64,000 bases of DNA from Alcanivorax limicola. GTDB taxonomy: Bacteria > Pseudomonadota > Gammaproteobacteria > Pseudomonadales > Alcanivoracaceae. Below the pieces are notes generated by a model that was not told where the DNA came from, made no database searches, and saw only the letters and a list, made by a program, of their open reading frames with translations. Both the position numbers and the translations under genes were made by a program. Shown piece after piece: positions 34,801 to 43,575 of this stretch (the first letter of the stretch is position 1; each line of letters starts with the position of its first letter). The stretch spans positions 124,001 through 188,000 of the forward strand of contig NZ_JAIOUB010000002.1 in assembly GCF_019931215.1 (NCBI RefSeq), read 5' to 3'.

Positions 34801-35718
34801 TCACTGCGCGTCAGGGCCACCCAGACATTCGCTGAACAAGCCGGCCAGATGCGTCAGCAAGGCCGTGTAGTGGGCGGCCGGGTCGGCGCTGGCAAGGTGG
34901 CGCCCCATCGGATCCGCTTCGACCAGCCGGCAATCATCACGGCACAAGCGCTCCAGCAGCGCCCGGCGCCCCTCCGGCTCGGCCATGACACAGCGCACCT
35001 CGCGCACCGCCATGGTGCGATGGATCTCGGCAAACCGTCGACTGCTGGCAGAGGCTTCAATGTTATGGCTGATGATCAGGGGGCGCTGGACGCCAAATGC
35101 GTCGGCAAAGTAGGCCCATGGATCGTGGTGGCTGAGGTACAGCCGCTCTGACAGTGGCTCAAGCCGCGCACGCTGCCGGGCCACGGTGTCACTCAGGCGG
35201 GCGTCGAAGGCCGCCAGCCGCGCCGGCCAGTCCGGCACATTGGCCAGGACGGCCTGATCAGGCAGGGCCTGCGCCAGGCGCAGCATGTTTTCCGGATACA
35301 GCCACAAATGCGGGTCGAGCAGGTCGGCATGGTGATGCCCGTCATCGTCATCATGGTCGTCCGTGTGCAGATGCCCATCGTCACCGTCGCGCCGGTAAAT
35401 CATTGGCAAATCCGTCAACGCCAGGGCCGCCCCGGCGTGCCGCTGCACCATTTGCGCGATCTGCGGTTCGGCCTCCGGGCCCAGCCAGATCACCAGATCC
35501 GCGTCCCTCAATGCGCGAGCCTGCCCGGGGGTAAACGATACCTGATGGGGGTTCTGCTGCGGCAGCAACAGGGTGCTGACCCGGGCATCGTCACCCAACA
35601 CCTCGCGCAGCAGCATGGCAAGTGGCTCGACACTGGCAACAATGCGCGGTGTCTCGGCGGCGGCGGGCAGGGCCTGCAGCAGCGGCGCGATCAAGATCAG
35701 GGAAAGCAAAACACGCAT
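34801..35718 (-). CDS. znuA: Zinc ABC transporter, periplasmic zinc-binding protein ZnuA
   Basis: The 305-aa protein has a signal peptide (LLSLILIAPLLQALPAAA) and the cluster A-1 metal-binding fold. It has an early His in NPHQVSF, the flexible His/Asp loop GHLHTDDHDDDDGHHH that is a ZnuA hallmark, DPHLWLYP directly after it, and LSHHDPWAYFADAFGV in the second lobe. It delivers zinc to the ZnuB channel. It is divergent from znuC-znuB, sharing an AT-rich control region. Confidence 0.93.
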   Translation of the reverse strand: MRVLLSLILIAPLLQALPAAAETPRIVASVEPLAMLLREVLGDDARVSTLLLPQQNPHQVSFTPGQARALRDADLVIWLGPEAEPQIAQMVQRHAGAALALTDLPMIYRRDGDDGHLHTDDHDDDDGHHHADLLDPHLWLYPENMLRLAQALPDQAVLANVPDWPARLAAFDARLSDTVARQRARLEPLSERLYLSHHDPWAYFADAFGVQRPLIISHNIEASASSRRFAEIHRTMAVREVRCVMAEPEGRRALLERLCRDDCRLVEADPMGRHLASADPAAHYTALLTHLAGLFSECLGGPDAQ

Positions 35719-35763
35719 TGGCGAACTTCCGACAGGCTGACTGCCCGGATGCGGGAACCCGGG

Positions 35764-35792
35764 CGCGTTACAAAGCGTAATAGTATATCATC
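35764..35792. promoter_or_regulatory. AT-rich znuA/znuC control region, possible Zur site
   Basis: Between the divergent genes the only AT-rich stretch is around 35770-35791. It contains GTAATAGTATATCA, a degenerate palindrome that loosely resembles gammaproteobacterial Zur boxes (TGTTATANTATAACA), and TATACT on the minus strand as a -10 for znuA. The match is partial. Confidence 0.35.
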
Positions 35793-35884
35793 GGCGGCGT
35801 TGCAGCAGCCCACAGACGGCACCCGGTGGCGCGCTGACGACTGGCCCTGACGACCGCCCCTGAAGAACAGCGTTGAGCGTACCC

Positions 35885-36697
35885 ATGACCGACACATCAC
35901 TGCGATCAGCGCCTCCGGCGGCACGGCCCCTGATCACGCTGGAGGATGTTGCCGTGCGCTTCGCGGGCGAAGCCGTGCTATCCCGTATCAGCCTGACTCT
36001 CAGCGCCGGCCGCATCGTTACCCTGATCGGCCCCAACGGCGCCGGCAAATCCACACTGGCCCGCGTCGTACTGGGCATCATCAAACCGGATACCGGCCGC
36101 GTACAGCGCCACGGATCACTGCGCATCGGGTACATGCCCCAGCGCATCAAGGTGGATGACAGCCTGCCGCTGACGGCGGACGGTTTTCTGGCGCTGGCGA
36201 TGCCGGGCCGCTCCCGCGAGCGCCGGGCAGCACTGGCCCGCGTCGGCGTAAAACATCTGCACAAGCGCCCGGTTCAACAACTCTCCGGCGGTGAAATGCA
36301 GCGCGTGCTCCTGGCCCGGGCGCTGCTGCGCAAACCCGATTTGCTGGTGCTGGACGAGCCCGCCCAGGGCGTCGACGTCGCCGGTCAGAATGCCCTGTAT
36401 GGCCTGCTGGACGAAGTGCGTCAGGAATTCGGTTGCGGCATTCTGCTGATCTCTCATGATCTGCATCTGGTGATGGCCGCCACCGACGAAGTGATCTGCC
36501 TGCACCACCATATCTGCTGCTCCGGCACGCCCGAGGCGGTCACCCGGGACCCGGTGTTTCACGACATGTTTGCCGGTCATCCCGCCGCCAATCTGGCGCT
36601 GTATACCCACGAGCACGATCACGAGCACACGCTGCACGGTGATATCGATGCGCGCGGCGACGCAACCACCTGCGACGGTGATCACCATGATCATTGA
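35885..36697 (+). CDS. znuC: Zinc ABC transporter ATP-binding protein ZnuC
   Basis: The ATG at 35885 is preferred over a TTG four codons earlier; 270 aa. Walker A GPNGAGKST, signature LSGGEMQRVLLARALL, Walker B LLVLDEPAQGVD, and the switch His in LLISHDLHLVM. The C-terminal extension is rich in His and Asp (HEHDHEHTLHGD ... DGDHHDH) and may bind zinc. Its stop overlaps znuB by 11 bases. In Pseudomonas the zur gene precedes znuC; here it does not. Confidence 0.94.
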   Translation: MTDTSLRSAPPAARPLITLEDVAVRFAGEAVLSRISLTLSAGRIVTLIGPNGAGKSTLARVVLGIIKPDTGRVQRHGSLRIGYMPQRIKVDDSLPLTADGFLALAMPGRSRERRAALARVGVKHLHKRPVQQLSGGEMQRVLLARALLRKPDLLVLDEPAQGVDVAGQNALYGLLDEVRQEFGCGILLISHDLHLVMAATDEVICLHHHICCSGTPEAVTRDPVFHDMFAGHPAANLALYTHEHDHEHTLHGDIDARGDATTCDGDHHDH

Positions 36698-37475
36698 GCT
36701 GTTACTTGCCCCCCTGGCGGCAGGGCTGGCCGTGGCCGTCGTGGCCGGGCCCATGGGGTCTTTCGTGGTCTGGCGACGCATGGCGTTTTTCGGTGACACT
36801 CTCGCCCACGGCGCCCTGCTGGGCGCCGCCTTCGGCCTCGCCGTGGGTATCAGCCTGTACCCCGCCGTGGTGCTGTGCTGCCTGATACTGGCGCTGACGC
36901 TGGTCGCCTTGCAGCAACAGCAGCACCTGGCCGGGGACACCCTGCTGGGCATCGTCGCCCATACCACGCTGGCGCTGGGCATCATCGCGGTCAGCCTGCT
37001 GCCCACCGTGCAGGTAGACCTGTTCGGCTTTCTGTTCGGTGACTTGCTGGCGGTGAGCGGGCGCGACGTCGCCTGGCTGTGGGGCGGCACGCTCTTCATC
37101 CTGCTGCTCACCGCGCTGAACTGGCGGCGCCTGCTGAGCATCACCGTCAATGAAGAGCTGGCACGCATCGAAGGCATCAACATCACGGCGACGCGCACCC
37201 TGCTGATGCTGATGCTGGCACTGCTGATCGCCGGGGCCATTCGCACTGTGGGTGTGCTACTGATTACTTCATTACTGATCATCCCCGCCGCCAGCGCCCG
37301 CCGCCTGGTCCGCACGCCGGTGCAGATGGCCGTGCTGGCCAGCCTGCTCGGCGCAGTTTCCGTGTTCGGCGGCCTGCTGCTGAGCTGGTACGCCGACACG
37401 CCCGTCGGCCCCTCTATTGTCGTCTCTGCAGCGGCCCTGTTCGTCATCACACTGCTGTTACCCAAGCGCCGCTGA
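36687..37475 (+). CDS. znuB: Zinc ABC transporter permease ZnuB
   Basis: The start at 36687 lies inside the znuC end, an 11-base overlap. The 262-aa protein has about eight hydrophobic segments and the metal-type ABC permease blocks RRMAFFGDTLAHGALLGAAFG and LLITSLLIIPAASARRLV. It forms the inner-membrane channel with ZnuC as the motor. Confidence 0.94.
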   Translation: MIIELLLAPLAAGLAVAVVAGPMGSFVVWRRMAFFGDTLAHGALLGAAFGLAVGISLYPAVVLCCLILALTLVALQQQQHLAGDTLLGIVAHTTLALGIIAVSLLPTVQVDLFGFLFGDLLAVSGRDVAWLWGGTLFILLLTALNWRRLLSITVNEELARIEGINITATRTLLMLMLALLIAGAIRTVGVLLITSLLIIPAASARRLVRTPVQMAVLASLLGAVSVFGGLLLSWYADTPVGPSIVVSAAALFVITLLLPKRR

Positions 37476-37740
37476 CCCCTCTCTCGCAACCCGGCGCTCG
37501 ACCTGAATGACATTGTCGCCGAGGCAAGCGTCCACCGGGCACTTACCTATTGCCTGCACTCTCGCCCCTCCCTTAACCCCATCATCACACCGGCAGCATT
37601 TCCCACACCGAATATTGCTGAACCGTTACATGACGTAAATCAGTGCCTACATATTTCACGACCATCCTCTCCTTATAGTCGAAATGGGCGGGAATCGTCC
37701 CGCATATGGGATGCGACAACATATATAAGAGGATTTTCCA
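37476..37740. other. Intergenic stretch before the repeat lipoprotein gene
   Basis: No gene is seen. A -10-like TATAGT is at 37674-37679; the expected message would begin with the hairpin GCGGGA-atcg-TCCCGC (37688-37703). AGAGGA before the ATG is the ribosome binding site. A good -35 is missing, so an activator may be required. Confidence 0.45.
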
Positions 37741-39702
37741 ATGAACGGATGGCTATCCAGAAGCGCCTTGCTGGCAGCTCTGGCTTTGGTACTTGCCGCC
37801 TGTGGGGGCAGCAATACCCAGCCAACAGCAGCACCTGGCGGCAGCGGTGCCCCCGGCAGCAGCGACCAACCGCTACTGACGGTTGTAGACACCAACAACG
37901 AGTTCTCCATTGCCTTTTGTCCGAATACCGCGTCAATGGGCACCATCGGCGAGGTCATTGACCGCATCGCCTGCGAAAACGAAGCATTGCAGGGCATTTC
38001 AGCGGCGGACGCTGACCTGCTGAGCGTCTTCTGCCCGAACGCGGCAGAGGGCTTTTCGGTGATCGGCGTTTCCGATGAGGAAGGCGGCAGCAACGTCGGC
38101 ATCTTGCCGCTGGATTTCGGCCCTGCCTGCCTGGCAGAAACCACCGAGACACTGCAGAACATCCAGTCCCTGCTGGGCAACAACCCGCTGACCGCGGCAC
38201 TGTGCCCGATTGCGGCCATGCAGAGCGACTTCGACCCTGCGGGCTGTTTCACAGAAGCCGCCAGCATGTTCAGCGACTTCACGCCGCCAAGCCCGGCGGT
38301 CCTGACCGACCTGCTGGGCGACCTTTGCCCCGTCGCAGCGCTCGGCCCGCTTGGCCCGACCACCCCGGTGGACTGCCTCACCGAAGTGGGCGGTAGCCTG
38401 GCCAACGCACAGGAACTGCTGCTCGGCCCCAACGTGATTACGGTAGCAATCTGCCCGGTGGCAGCGATGGCGGAAGAATTCGATCCGGCCGCGTGCATCA
38501 GTGAAACGGCCAGCGCCTTTATTCCTGGCGGCACAGGCGGCGGCGGATTCGACGGCCTGCCCGGGTTCGATCAACTGCCAGGTATTGGCGACCTCTGTGA
38601 TGCGGACAGTGACCCGCTGACCTGCCTGCTGGCACTGGGCGACGAACTCGCGCCACTGCTGGAAATGGCTGATGGCATTCCTGTTCTGGGTGATATCCTT
38701 GCCGCCATTCTGGGCGGCGGCGACGGCGGCGCGCCAGGCGGCGATATCCCCGAACTGCCTGGCTTTGACGCCTGCGATCCCGCCGACCCGGCGAGCTGCC
38801 TGAGCGCACTCACCGAGCTGCTGGCACCGCTGGCCGACCTGCTGGATAACGTGCCGGTGCTCGGCGACATCATCAACGGCATCCTGTCCGGTGAGTTGCC
38901 AGAATTTCCGGGCGGTGACGGCGGCGAGCTGCCAGCGTTTCCGGGCTTCGATGACTGCGACCCCACCGATCCGGCCGGCTGCCTGAGCGCACTGACCGAT
39001 CTGCTGGCGCCCTTGTCTGATGCCCTGGCACAGATTCCGGTACTCGGCGATGTGGTCAACAGCATCCTCTCCGGTGAACTGCCAGAGTTCCCGGGCGGTG
39101 ACGGCGGCATGCCCGAACTCCCGGGCTTTGACGCCTGCGATCCGGCAGACCCCGCCAGCTGCCTGGCCATCCTCACTGACGCCCTCGCGCCCCTGAGCGA
39201 TGCCCTCGGCCAGATCCCGGTGCTCGGCGATATCATCAACGGTTTGCTCGCCGGTGAAGTCCCCGAGTTCCCGGGCGGCGACGGCGGACTGCCGGAACTC
39301 CCGGGCTTTGACGCCTGCGACCCGGCAGACCCTGCCAGTTGCCTGGCCGCCCTCGCCGGCCTGGCAGACCAGCTGGGGCCCCTCACCGAGTTGCTGGCGG
39401 ATATCCCGGTACTCGGCGACCTGATCAATGCGCTGCTGGCAGGCGAAGCACCTGAGTTCCCCGGCGGCGACCTGCCCGGCGGTGACTTCGGCGACTTCTG
39501 TGATCCGACTGATCCGGCCAGCTGTCTGGCTCTGCTGACCGATGCCCTGGCACCGGTGACCGATGGCCTCAGCGCCATTCCGGGTCTGGGCGATGCGCTG
39601 GACACGTTGCTGGGCGCCCTGGAGGGTGGTGACACCTCCGGCATCGAGGACATCCCGATCATCGGCCCGATCCTTGGTGCGCTCTTTGGCCTGTTCCCCT
39701 AG
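37741..39702 (+). CDS. Cysteine-repeat lipoprotein of unknown function
   Basis: The 653-aa protein starts with a lipoprotein signal peptide ending LAAC (Cys21) and a Gly/Ser/Pro linker. Residues ~55-260 hold about five loose units of the form CP(N/I/V)AA followed ~15-45 residues later by DPA-x-C or similar. Residues ~335-620 hold four or five well-conserved units of 60-61 residues: PELPGFDACDPADPASCL, a Leu/Ala-rich segment, IPVLGDIINGLLAGE, then PEFPGGDGG. Each unit has two cysteines seven residues apart. The product is very acidic and would be on the cell surface or in the periplasm. No known family was recognised. Cysteines probably form disulfides. Confidence 0.75.
   Translation: MNGWLSRSALLAALALVLAACGGSNTQPTAAPGGSGAPGSSDQPLLTVVDTNNEFSIAFCPNTASMGTIGEVIDRIACENEALQGISAADADLLSVFCPNAAEGFSVIGVSDEEGGSNVGILPLDFGPACLAETTETLQNIQSLLGNNPLTAALCPIAAMQSDFDPAGCFTEAASMFSDFTPPSPAVLTDLLGDLCPVAALGPLGPTTPVDCLTEVGGSLANAQELLLGPNVITVAICPVAAMAEEFDPAACISETASAFIPGGTGGGGFDGLPGFDQLPGIGDLCDADSDPLTCLLALGDELAPLLEMADGIPVLGDILAAILGGGDGGAPGGDIPELPGFDACDPADPASCLSALTELLAPLADLLDNVPVLGDIINGILSGELPEFPGGDGGELPAFPGFDDCDPTDPAGCLSALTDLLAPLSDALAQIPVLGDVVNSILSGELPEFPGGDGGMPELPGFDACDPADPASCLAILTDALAPLSDALGQIPVLGDIINGLLAGEVPEFPGGDGGLPELPGFDACDPADPASCLAALAGLADQLGPLTELLADIPVLGDLINALLAGEAPEFPGGDLPGGDFGDFCDPTDPASCLALLTDALAPVTDGLSAIPGLGDALDTLLGALEGGDTSGIEDIPIIGPILGALFGLFP
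38754..39480 (+). repeat. Tandem in-frame repeats of about 180-183 bases
   Basis: The C-terminal units of the lipoprotein gene are also alike at DNA level (for example CCGGGCTTTGACGCCTGCGA recurs at 39121 and 39301). They are therefore prone to recombination and copy-number change. Four full units and one degenerate unit can be counted. Confidence 0.7.
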
Positions 39703-39742
39703 GCCACACCGCTGACGTCCCACCGTCAGCACCATAGAAAAA

Positions 39743-39768
39743 GCCCGGTCATGTGACCGGGCTTTTTT
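39743..39768 (+). terminator. Rho-independent terminator after the repeat lipoprotein
   Basis: GCCCGGTC, ATGT loop, GACCGGGC and six T residues (39763-39768), with a matching A run on the left. It should act in both directions between the two convergent genes. Confidence 0.88.
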
Positions 39769-39793
39769 ATGCGTCGCTTTCTTGTCTGCCAGG

Positions 39794-40183
39794 CTACTTG
39801 CCAGGCTGCTTCTTCTTGCCCGGCGCGATGAACTTCATCAGCGTCATGAACCACATCAGCTGCCCCGGATCGCCTTCAATGCGAATCTTGCCCTGCTGCA
39901 TGCCTTCCATGAACGCCATCTGGTTCTTGCCCGCTGCCTTCAATGTCGCAAAGGCATACGCCGCATCCTCGAAGCTCAGGCTGACCGTCGGCGCCGGATG
40001 AATACCGCCGACCGCACGCACCTGGTGTGGCTGAAAATGAAACCAGCGCGCTGGCGCCCCCGCCTTGGTGCGCCATTGCATCAGCACATTGCGGTTTTCC
40101 AGCTGCTTGCGGAAATCGGCATTGCGCCACGCCAGCCAGCGCAACCGCCAGCCAAGAACCAGTAGTACCAAGCGGAATCTCAT
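39794..40183 (-). CDS. SCP2-like sterol-carrier domain protein
   Basis: A 129-aa protein with a short hydrophobic N-terminus (LVLLVLGWRLRWLAW). The rest fits an SCP2-like lipid-binding fold: FHFQPHQVRAVGGIHPAPTVSLSFEDAAYAFATLKAAGKNQMAFMEGMQQGKIRIEGD, where the closing GKIRIEGD-like strand is typical. SCP2 domains hold hydrophobic ligands such as acyl-CoA or sterols. It precedes the rubredoxin reductase gene's end by about 100 bases in the same direction but has its own terminator. The ligand is unknown. Confidence 0.65.
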   Translation of the reverse strand: MRFRLVLLVLGWRLRWLAWRNADFRKQLENRNVLMQWRTKAGAPARWFHFQPHQVRAVGGIHPAPTVSLSFEDAAYAFATLKAAGKNQMAFMEGMQQGKIRIEGDPGQLMWFMTLMKFIAPGKKKQPGK

Positions 40184-40285
40184 AATCAGTCACCGTCGTC
40201 GGTTGCGTCGTTACGTCATCTTAAACAAAACAGGGCCGGAAGGTATGCCCCGCCAGCCCCGTTCTGTACTGCACCCCGCCTGGAC

Positions 40286-41434
40286 TTATGCCAGCAGCGG
40301 TGGCAGTTCCTTGTTGAGTTTCATTTTTTCGCTGCAGGCCTCGCCGGTGAGGGCATAGCCGCGCAACTGACCGTCGGCATCATGGAACAGGGCCTTGACG
40401 TTATGCCCGTCCACATCCACCTGCCACTCGCCCTGCACGTCCTGCGGCGGCACCATGCACACCACCGGACAGGCAGGCGTCTTGATGGTGACCGGCATGA
40501 CACCGTAGCTGACCGGTGTGTCCTGGCCAGCAAGTGTCTGCGCCAGCGCACGCGCGGCGGACATCAGCGGCAGCACATACAACAGCACATGGCCGTCAAC
40601 TTCGGCACAGTCACCCAGGGCATAAATGTCCGGGTCGCTGGTACACAGGGAACGGTCCGTGCAGATACCCCGGTTGACGCGCAGACCGGCGGCCTCTGCC
40701 AGGGCAATGCGCGGGCGCAGGCCCACAGCGGAGAGCACCAGATCGGCTTCCACGGTGCTGCCATCCGATAAGGTAGCGCGCACGCCGTCGCCGGACTGAT
40801 CCACACGCTGCACAAACGGGCCGAAATGGAACACCACGCCCAGATCGGACAACGCCGAGGACACCGCCAGCGACGCCGGCTCCGGCAGGAAGGTCGGCAG
40901 GCAACGGCCTACCGGCTCCACCACATGCACCTTGAAGCCACCATTGGTGAGATCGTTGGCAAACTCGCAGCCGATCAGACCACCACCGACAACCAATACG
41001 GTCTTCTTGCCCGCCAGGGCCTCGCGGAAGCGTCCGTAATCCATCAGGTCGTTGACAGTGTAGACACGATCCAGCGCATCGCCTTCCAACGGCGGGCGGA
41101 ACACATCAGCGCCCCAGGCCAGCACCAGCTTGCTGTAACGCAGAGTCTCGTCACCGATCTGCACGGCGTGGGCCGCCGGGTCGATGGCCGTTACCGTCAC
41201 GCCAGTGCGCAGCGTGATATCAAAGGTCTCAGCGGTTTTTTCCGGGCCCGCCAGCGCCAGATCATCGGCGCCCTTGTCCTTGGTAAAGCCGGTGGAGAGC
41301 ATGGGTTTTGAATAATTGCGGCCATCGTCGGCCGTCAGCATGACCACCGGCGTCGCCTTGTCATGCTTGCGCAATTCCTTGACCAGATTGAAGCCGGCCA
41401 GGCCCGTTCCGATGACAACGATGGGAGCCGTCAT
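40286..41434 (-). CDS. rubB: Rubredoxin reductase (NAD(P)H:rubredoxin oxidoreductase)
   Basis: A 382-aa two-dinucleotide-binding flavoprotein: GTGLAGFNLVKELRK (FAD), VVGGGLIGCEFANDL (NADH), and YALGDCAEVDGHVLLYVLP (second FAD contact). Such reductases move electrons from NADH to rubredoxin, which feeds alkane hydroxylase AlkB or CYP153 in alkane users. The start overlaps the rubredoxin stop by one base (TGATG), so the two are coupled. No alkB or CYP153 gene lies in this window. Confidence 0.92.
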   Translation of the reverse strand: MTAPIVVIGTGLAGFNLVKELRKHDKATPVVMLTADDGRNYSKPMLSTGFTKDKGADDLALAGPEKTAETFDITLRTGVTVTAIDPAAHAVQIGDETLRYSKLVLAWGADVFRPPLEGDALDRVYTVNDLMDYGRFREALAGKKTVLVVGGGLIGCEFANDLTNGGFKVHVVEPVGRCLPTFLPEPASLAVSSALSDLGVVFHFGPFVQRVDQSGDGVRATLSDGSTVEADLVLSAVGLRPRIALAEAAGLRVNRGICTDRSLCTSDPDIYALGDCAEVDGHVLLYVLPLMSAARALAQTLAGQDTPVSYGVMPVTIKTPACPVVCMVPPQDVQGEWQVDVDGHNVKALFHDADGQLRGYALTGEACSEKMKLNKELPPLLA

Positions 41435-41598
41435 CAGATTTCGACCATTTCGAAGTCATCCTTGGAGACGCCACAATCCGGGCACACCCAGTCATCGGGC
41501 ACGTCATCCCAGGCAGTGCCCGGCGCGATGCCTTCTTCCGGCAAGCCTTCGGCTTCGTCATAGATAAAGCCGCAAACGACACATTCCCACTTCTTCAT
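41434..41598 (-). CDS. rubA: Rubredoxin
   Basis: The start at 41598 (AGAGGG upstream) gives a 54-aa iron protein with both Cys-x-x-Cys knuckles, CVVCG (6-9) and CPDCG (39-42), and the conserved core [21 protein letters not shown]. It is the single-domain type. It is an electron carrier between RubB and a hydroxylase or oxidase. Confidence 0.96.
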   Translation of the reverse strand: MKKWECVVCGFIYDEAEGLPEEGIAPGTAWDDVPDDWVCPDCGVSKDDFEMVEI

Positions 41599-41914
41599 GG
41601 TTTGCCCTCTCTGATAATCGGGGGATCTGTCTGCAGGGACTGCCTGCAGGGGACAGGGCGACGGCAACGACAGAGGCCGCCCCGCGCGCGAAGGGGCTTA
41701 AACTAGCCATGCAGGCGTGAAAAATCAATGACGCTACGGGTGTGATATCGCAACAGATCAATGCCTGTCTGACAAAAAAGCAAAAATGGCCTCCAAAGAG
41801 CCTGATTCTGCACCGCCGGCAAGCGCCTTGCCAAGCGCCAGGGCCTGCCGCATAGTGCCCCGGCAATCGACGTGCGCTGGCGCCCGTCGCTTTGCCACGC
41901 CGTGGGAGACCCGA
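41599..41914. other. Intergenic stretch between divergent rubA and ubiC
   Basis: About 316 bases. On the minus strand TTGATT (complement of 41723-41728), 17 bases, TAGTTT (complement of 41700-41705) form a likely rubA promoter, with an approximately 100-base leader. The leader contains an inverted pair around CTGCAGG (41630-41650). An open frame from an ATG at 41786 runs into ubiC but has no ribosome binding site. Confidence 0.5.
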
Positions 41915-42499
41915 TTGAAACGCTTCACACCCAGCCCGATCCTTGCCCCTGCGCCACGCTGGCGCCCCCTGGCACATCTGGCGGCCCCCGCCGCTGTAAC
42001 CGATTGGCTGGCGGATGACGGCTCTCTGACCCACCGCCTGAAGAAGCATGGCCGCTTTGCGGTCACACCGCTGCGCCAGATGGTAGCGCCCCCCCGCCAC
42101 GATGAAGCACGCCTGCTGGGCCTGCGCCCGCGCCGGGCTGCACTGATTCGCGAAGTCATCCTGACCCTCGACGGAGAACCCGCCGTCTTTGCCCGCAGCG
42201 TATTGCCCCTGCGCACGCTCACCGGCGCCAACCGCGTACTCGGCCATATGGCACGCCGCTCGCTTGGCGCGGAGCTGTTTCGCCGCCCGCCAGCACGCCG
42301 CAGTGCGGTATGGGGCACCTGTATGCCCGCCTCCGCACTGCCACGTCATGCCAATGCGTCACAACAGATCCAACTGCCGGGTAACAGCATGCTCTGGGGT
42401 CGACAGTCCCTGTTTCTGAAACGTCGCAAGCCGCTGCTGGTGGCGGAAATATTCCTGCCGCACTTCTGGTCGCTGCAAGGCGTGTTGCAGACCCGGTAA
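41915..42499 (+). CDS. ubiC: Chorismate lyase
   Basis: The TTG at 41915 with GGGAG six bases upstream is chosen because the homologous part (FTPSPILAPAPRWRPL) begins right after it, giving 194 aa; the ATG at 41786 would add 43 low-complexity residues. UbiC converts chorismate to 4-hydroxybenzoate and pyruvate, the first step of ubiquinone synthesis. Family features: VTDWLADDGSLTHRLKK, IREVILTLDGEPAVFARSVLP (substrate Arg), LGAELF, LWGRQSLFLKRRKPLLVAEIFLP (Arg and catalytic Glu). It lies 112 bases before ubiA. Confidence 0.87.
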   Translation: MKRFTPSPILAPAPRWRPLAHLAAPAAVTDWLADDGSLTHRLKKHGRFAVTPLRQMVAPPRHDEARLLGLRPRRAALIREVILTLDGEPAVFARSVLPLRTLTGANRVLGHMARRSLGAELFRRPPARRSAVWGTCMPASALPRHANASQQIQLPGNSMLWGRQSLFLKRRKPLLVAEIFLPHFWSLQGVLQTR

Positions 42500-42611
42500 G
42501 AATGCCGCGGTACAGATGCGACGCGGCGCCGTGCACCGTATCATGACGCAAACCGCGCGCTCAGTGATGAGCCCGGCGACGCCACCAACGATACTGCACA
42601 CAAGGATCTCC

Positions 42612-43487
42612 ATGCTGGAAGCCCTGCAACACCGCTACCCCGCCCTGTGGCCCTGGATTCAACTGATGCGCCTGGATCGCCCCATCGGCACCTTGCTGCT
42701 GCTGTGGCCGACCCTGTGGGCGGTATGGGTCGCCGGGGACGGTTCGCCGTCTGTCCGGGTCGTGATTGTCTTTACGCTGGGGGTGATCGTGATGCGCGCG
42801 GCGGGTTGCGTGATCAACGATTATGCCGACCGTAATTTTGACGGCGAGGTCTCGCGCACGCGGAATCGTCCGCTGGCCACTGGCGCGCTGCGCGGGCGTG
42901 ATGCGCTGATGCTGTTTGCCGGCTTGATGGCGGTGGCGCTGGTGCTGGTGCTGCTGCTGAACCGCTTCACCTTTTATCTGGCCTTCGTGGGCGCCGCGCT
43001 GGCCATCATCTACCCGTTCATGAAGCGCTTCACCTTCCTGCCACAACTGTTCCTCGGGGCTGCCTTTGCCTGGGCCATTCCCATGGCGTTTGCCGCCGAG
43101 ACCGGCAGCCTGCCTGCCGCCGCCTGGCTGATCTTTGTCGCCAAGCTGCTGTGGACGGTCGCTTACGACACGCAATACGCCATGTGCGACCGCGAGGACG
43201 ATCTCAAGGTGGGCATCAAGAGCACCGCCATCCTGTTCGGCGAGGCGGACCGGCTGATTATCGGGATCCTGCAATTACTGGCGCTGTGGCCGCTGTGGCT
43301 GCTGGGCCAGGGGCTGGGCTTCGGCTGGCCCTGGTATCTGGCCATGGCTGTAGCGGCGGGGCTGTTTATATACCAGCAGTGGCTGATCCGTGACCGCGAG
43401 CCCGCGGCCTGCTTTCGGGCCTTTCTGAATAATCAGTGGGTTGGCGCGGTGTTGTTTGCCGGTATCTTCCTGCAATATCTGCTGTGA
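42612..43487 (+). CDS. ubiA: 4-hydroxybenzoate octaprenyltransferase
   Basis: The ATG at 42612 (AAGGA six bases upstream) starts a 291-aa membrane prenyltransferase. Both Asp-rich motifs are present: CVINDYADRNFDGEVSRTRNRPL and TQYAMCDREDDLKVGIKSTAILFG. They bind Mg-prenyl-diphosphate. It has eight to nine hydrophobic segments. It attaches the polyprenyl tail to 4-hydroxybenzoate made by UbiC, encoded just upstream. Confidence 0.95.
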   Translation: MLEALQHRYPALWPWIQLMRLDRPIGTLLLLWPTLWAVWVAGDGSPSVRVVIVFTLGVIVMRAAGCVINDYADRNFDGEVSRTRNRPLATGALRGRDALMLFAGLMAVALVLVLLLNRFTFYLAFVGAALAIIYPFMKRFTFLPQLFLGAAFAWAIPMAFAAETGSLPAAAWLIFVAKLLWTVAYDTQYAMCDREDDLKVGIKSTAILFGEADRLIIGILQLLALWPLWLLGQGLGFGWPWYLAMAVAAGLFIYQQWLIRDREPAACFRAFLNNQWVGAVLFAGIFLQYLL

Positions 43488-43494
43488 TGGCGCA

Positions 43495-43530
43495 CTGTCA
43501 TATCCCTGTCACGAAATGGCCATCTAATAG
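43495..43530 (+). promoter_or_regulatory. Pho box and promoter of phoB-phoR
   Basis: CTGTCAT (43495-43501), four bases, CTGTCAC (43506-43512): a near-perfect Pho box (two 7-bp direct repeats) placed 12 bases before the -10-like TAATAG (43525-43530). PhoB therefore probably activates its own operon under phosphate limitation. Confidence 0.85.
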
Positions 43531-43575
43531 GCACCATGACACTGACGGGAAATGACAGCCGGGAATGAGAGCGCC

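Noticed and set aside
38754-39480. Regularly spaced DNA repeats that might suggest a CRISPR array.
   Set aside because: The period is about 180 bases, in frame with a protein, with no short identical repeats or unique spacers and no cas genes.
37999-39735. A 578-codon frame antisense to the repeat lipoprotein gene.
   Set aside because: It only mirrors the repeat structure and has no start signals. The plus-strand frame has a signal peptide and lipobox.
41786-41914. Upstream ATG start for ubiC giving a 237-residue protein.
   Set aside because: It has no ribosome binding site and would add 43 low-complexity residues not found in chorismate lyases; the TTG at 41915 has GGGAG at the right distance.
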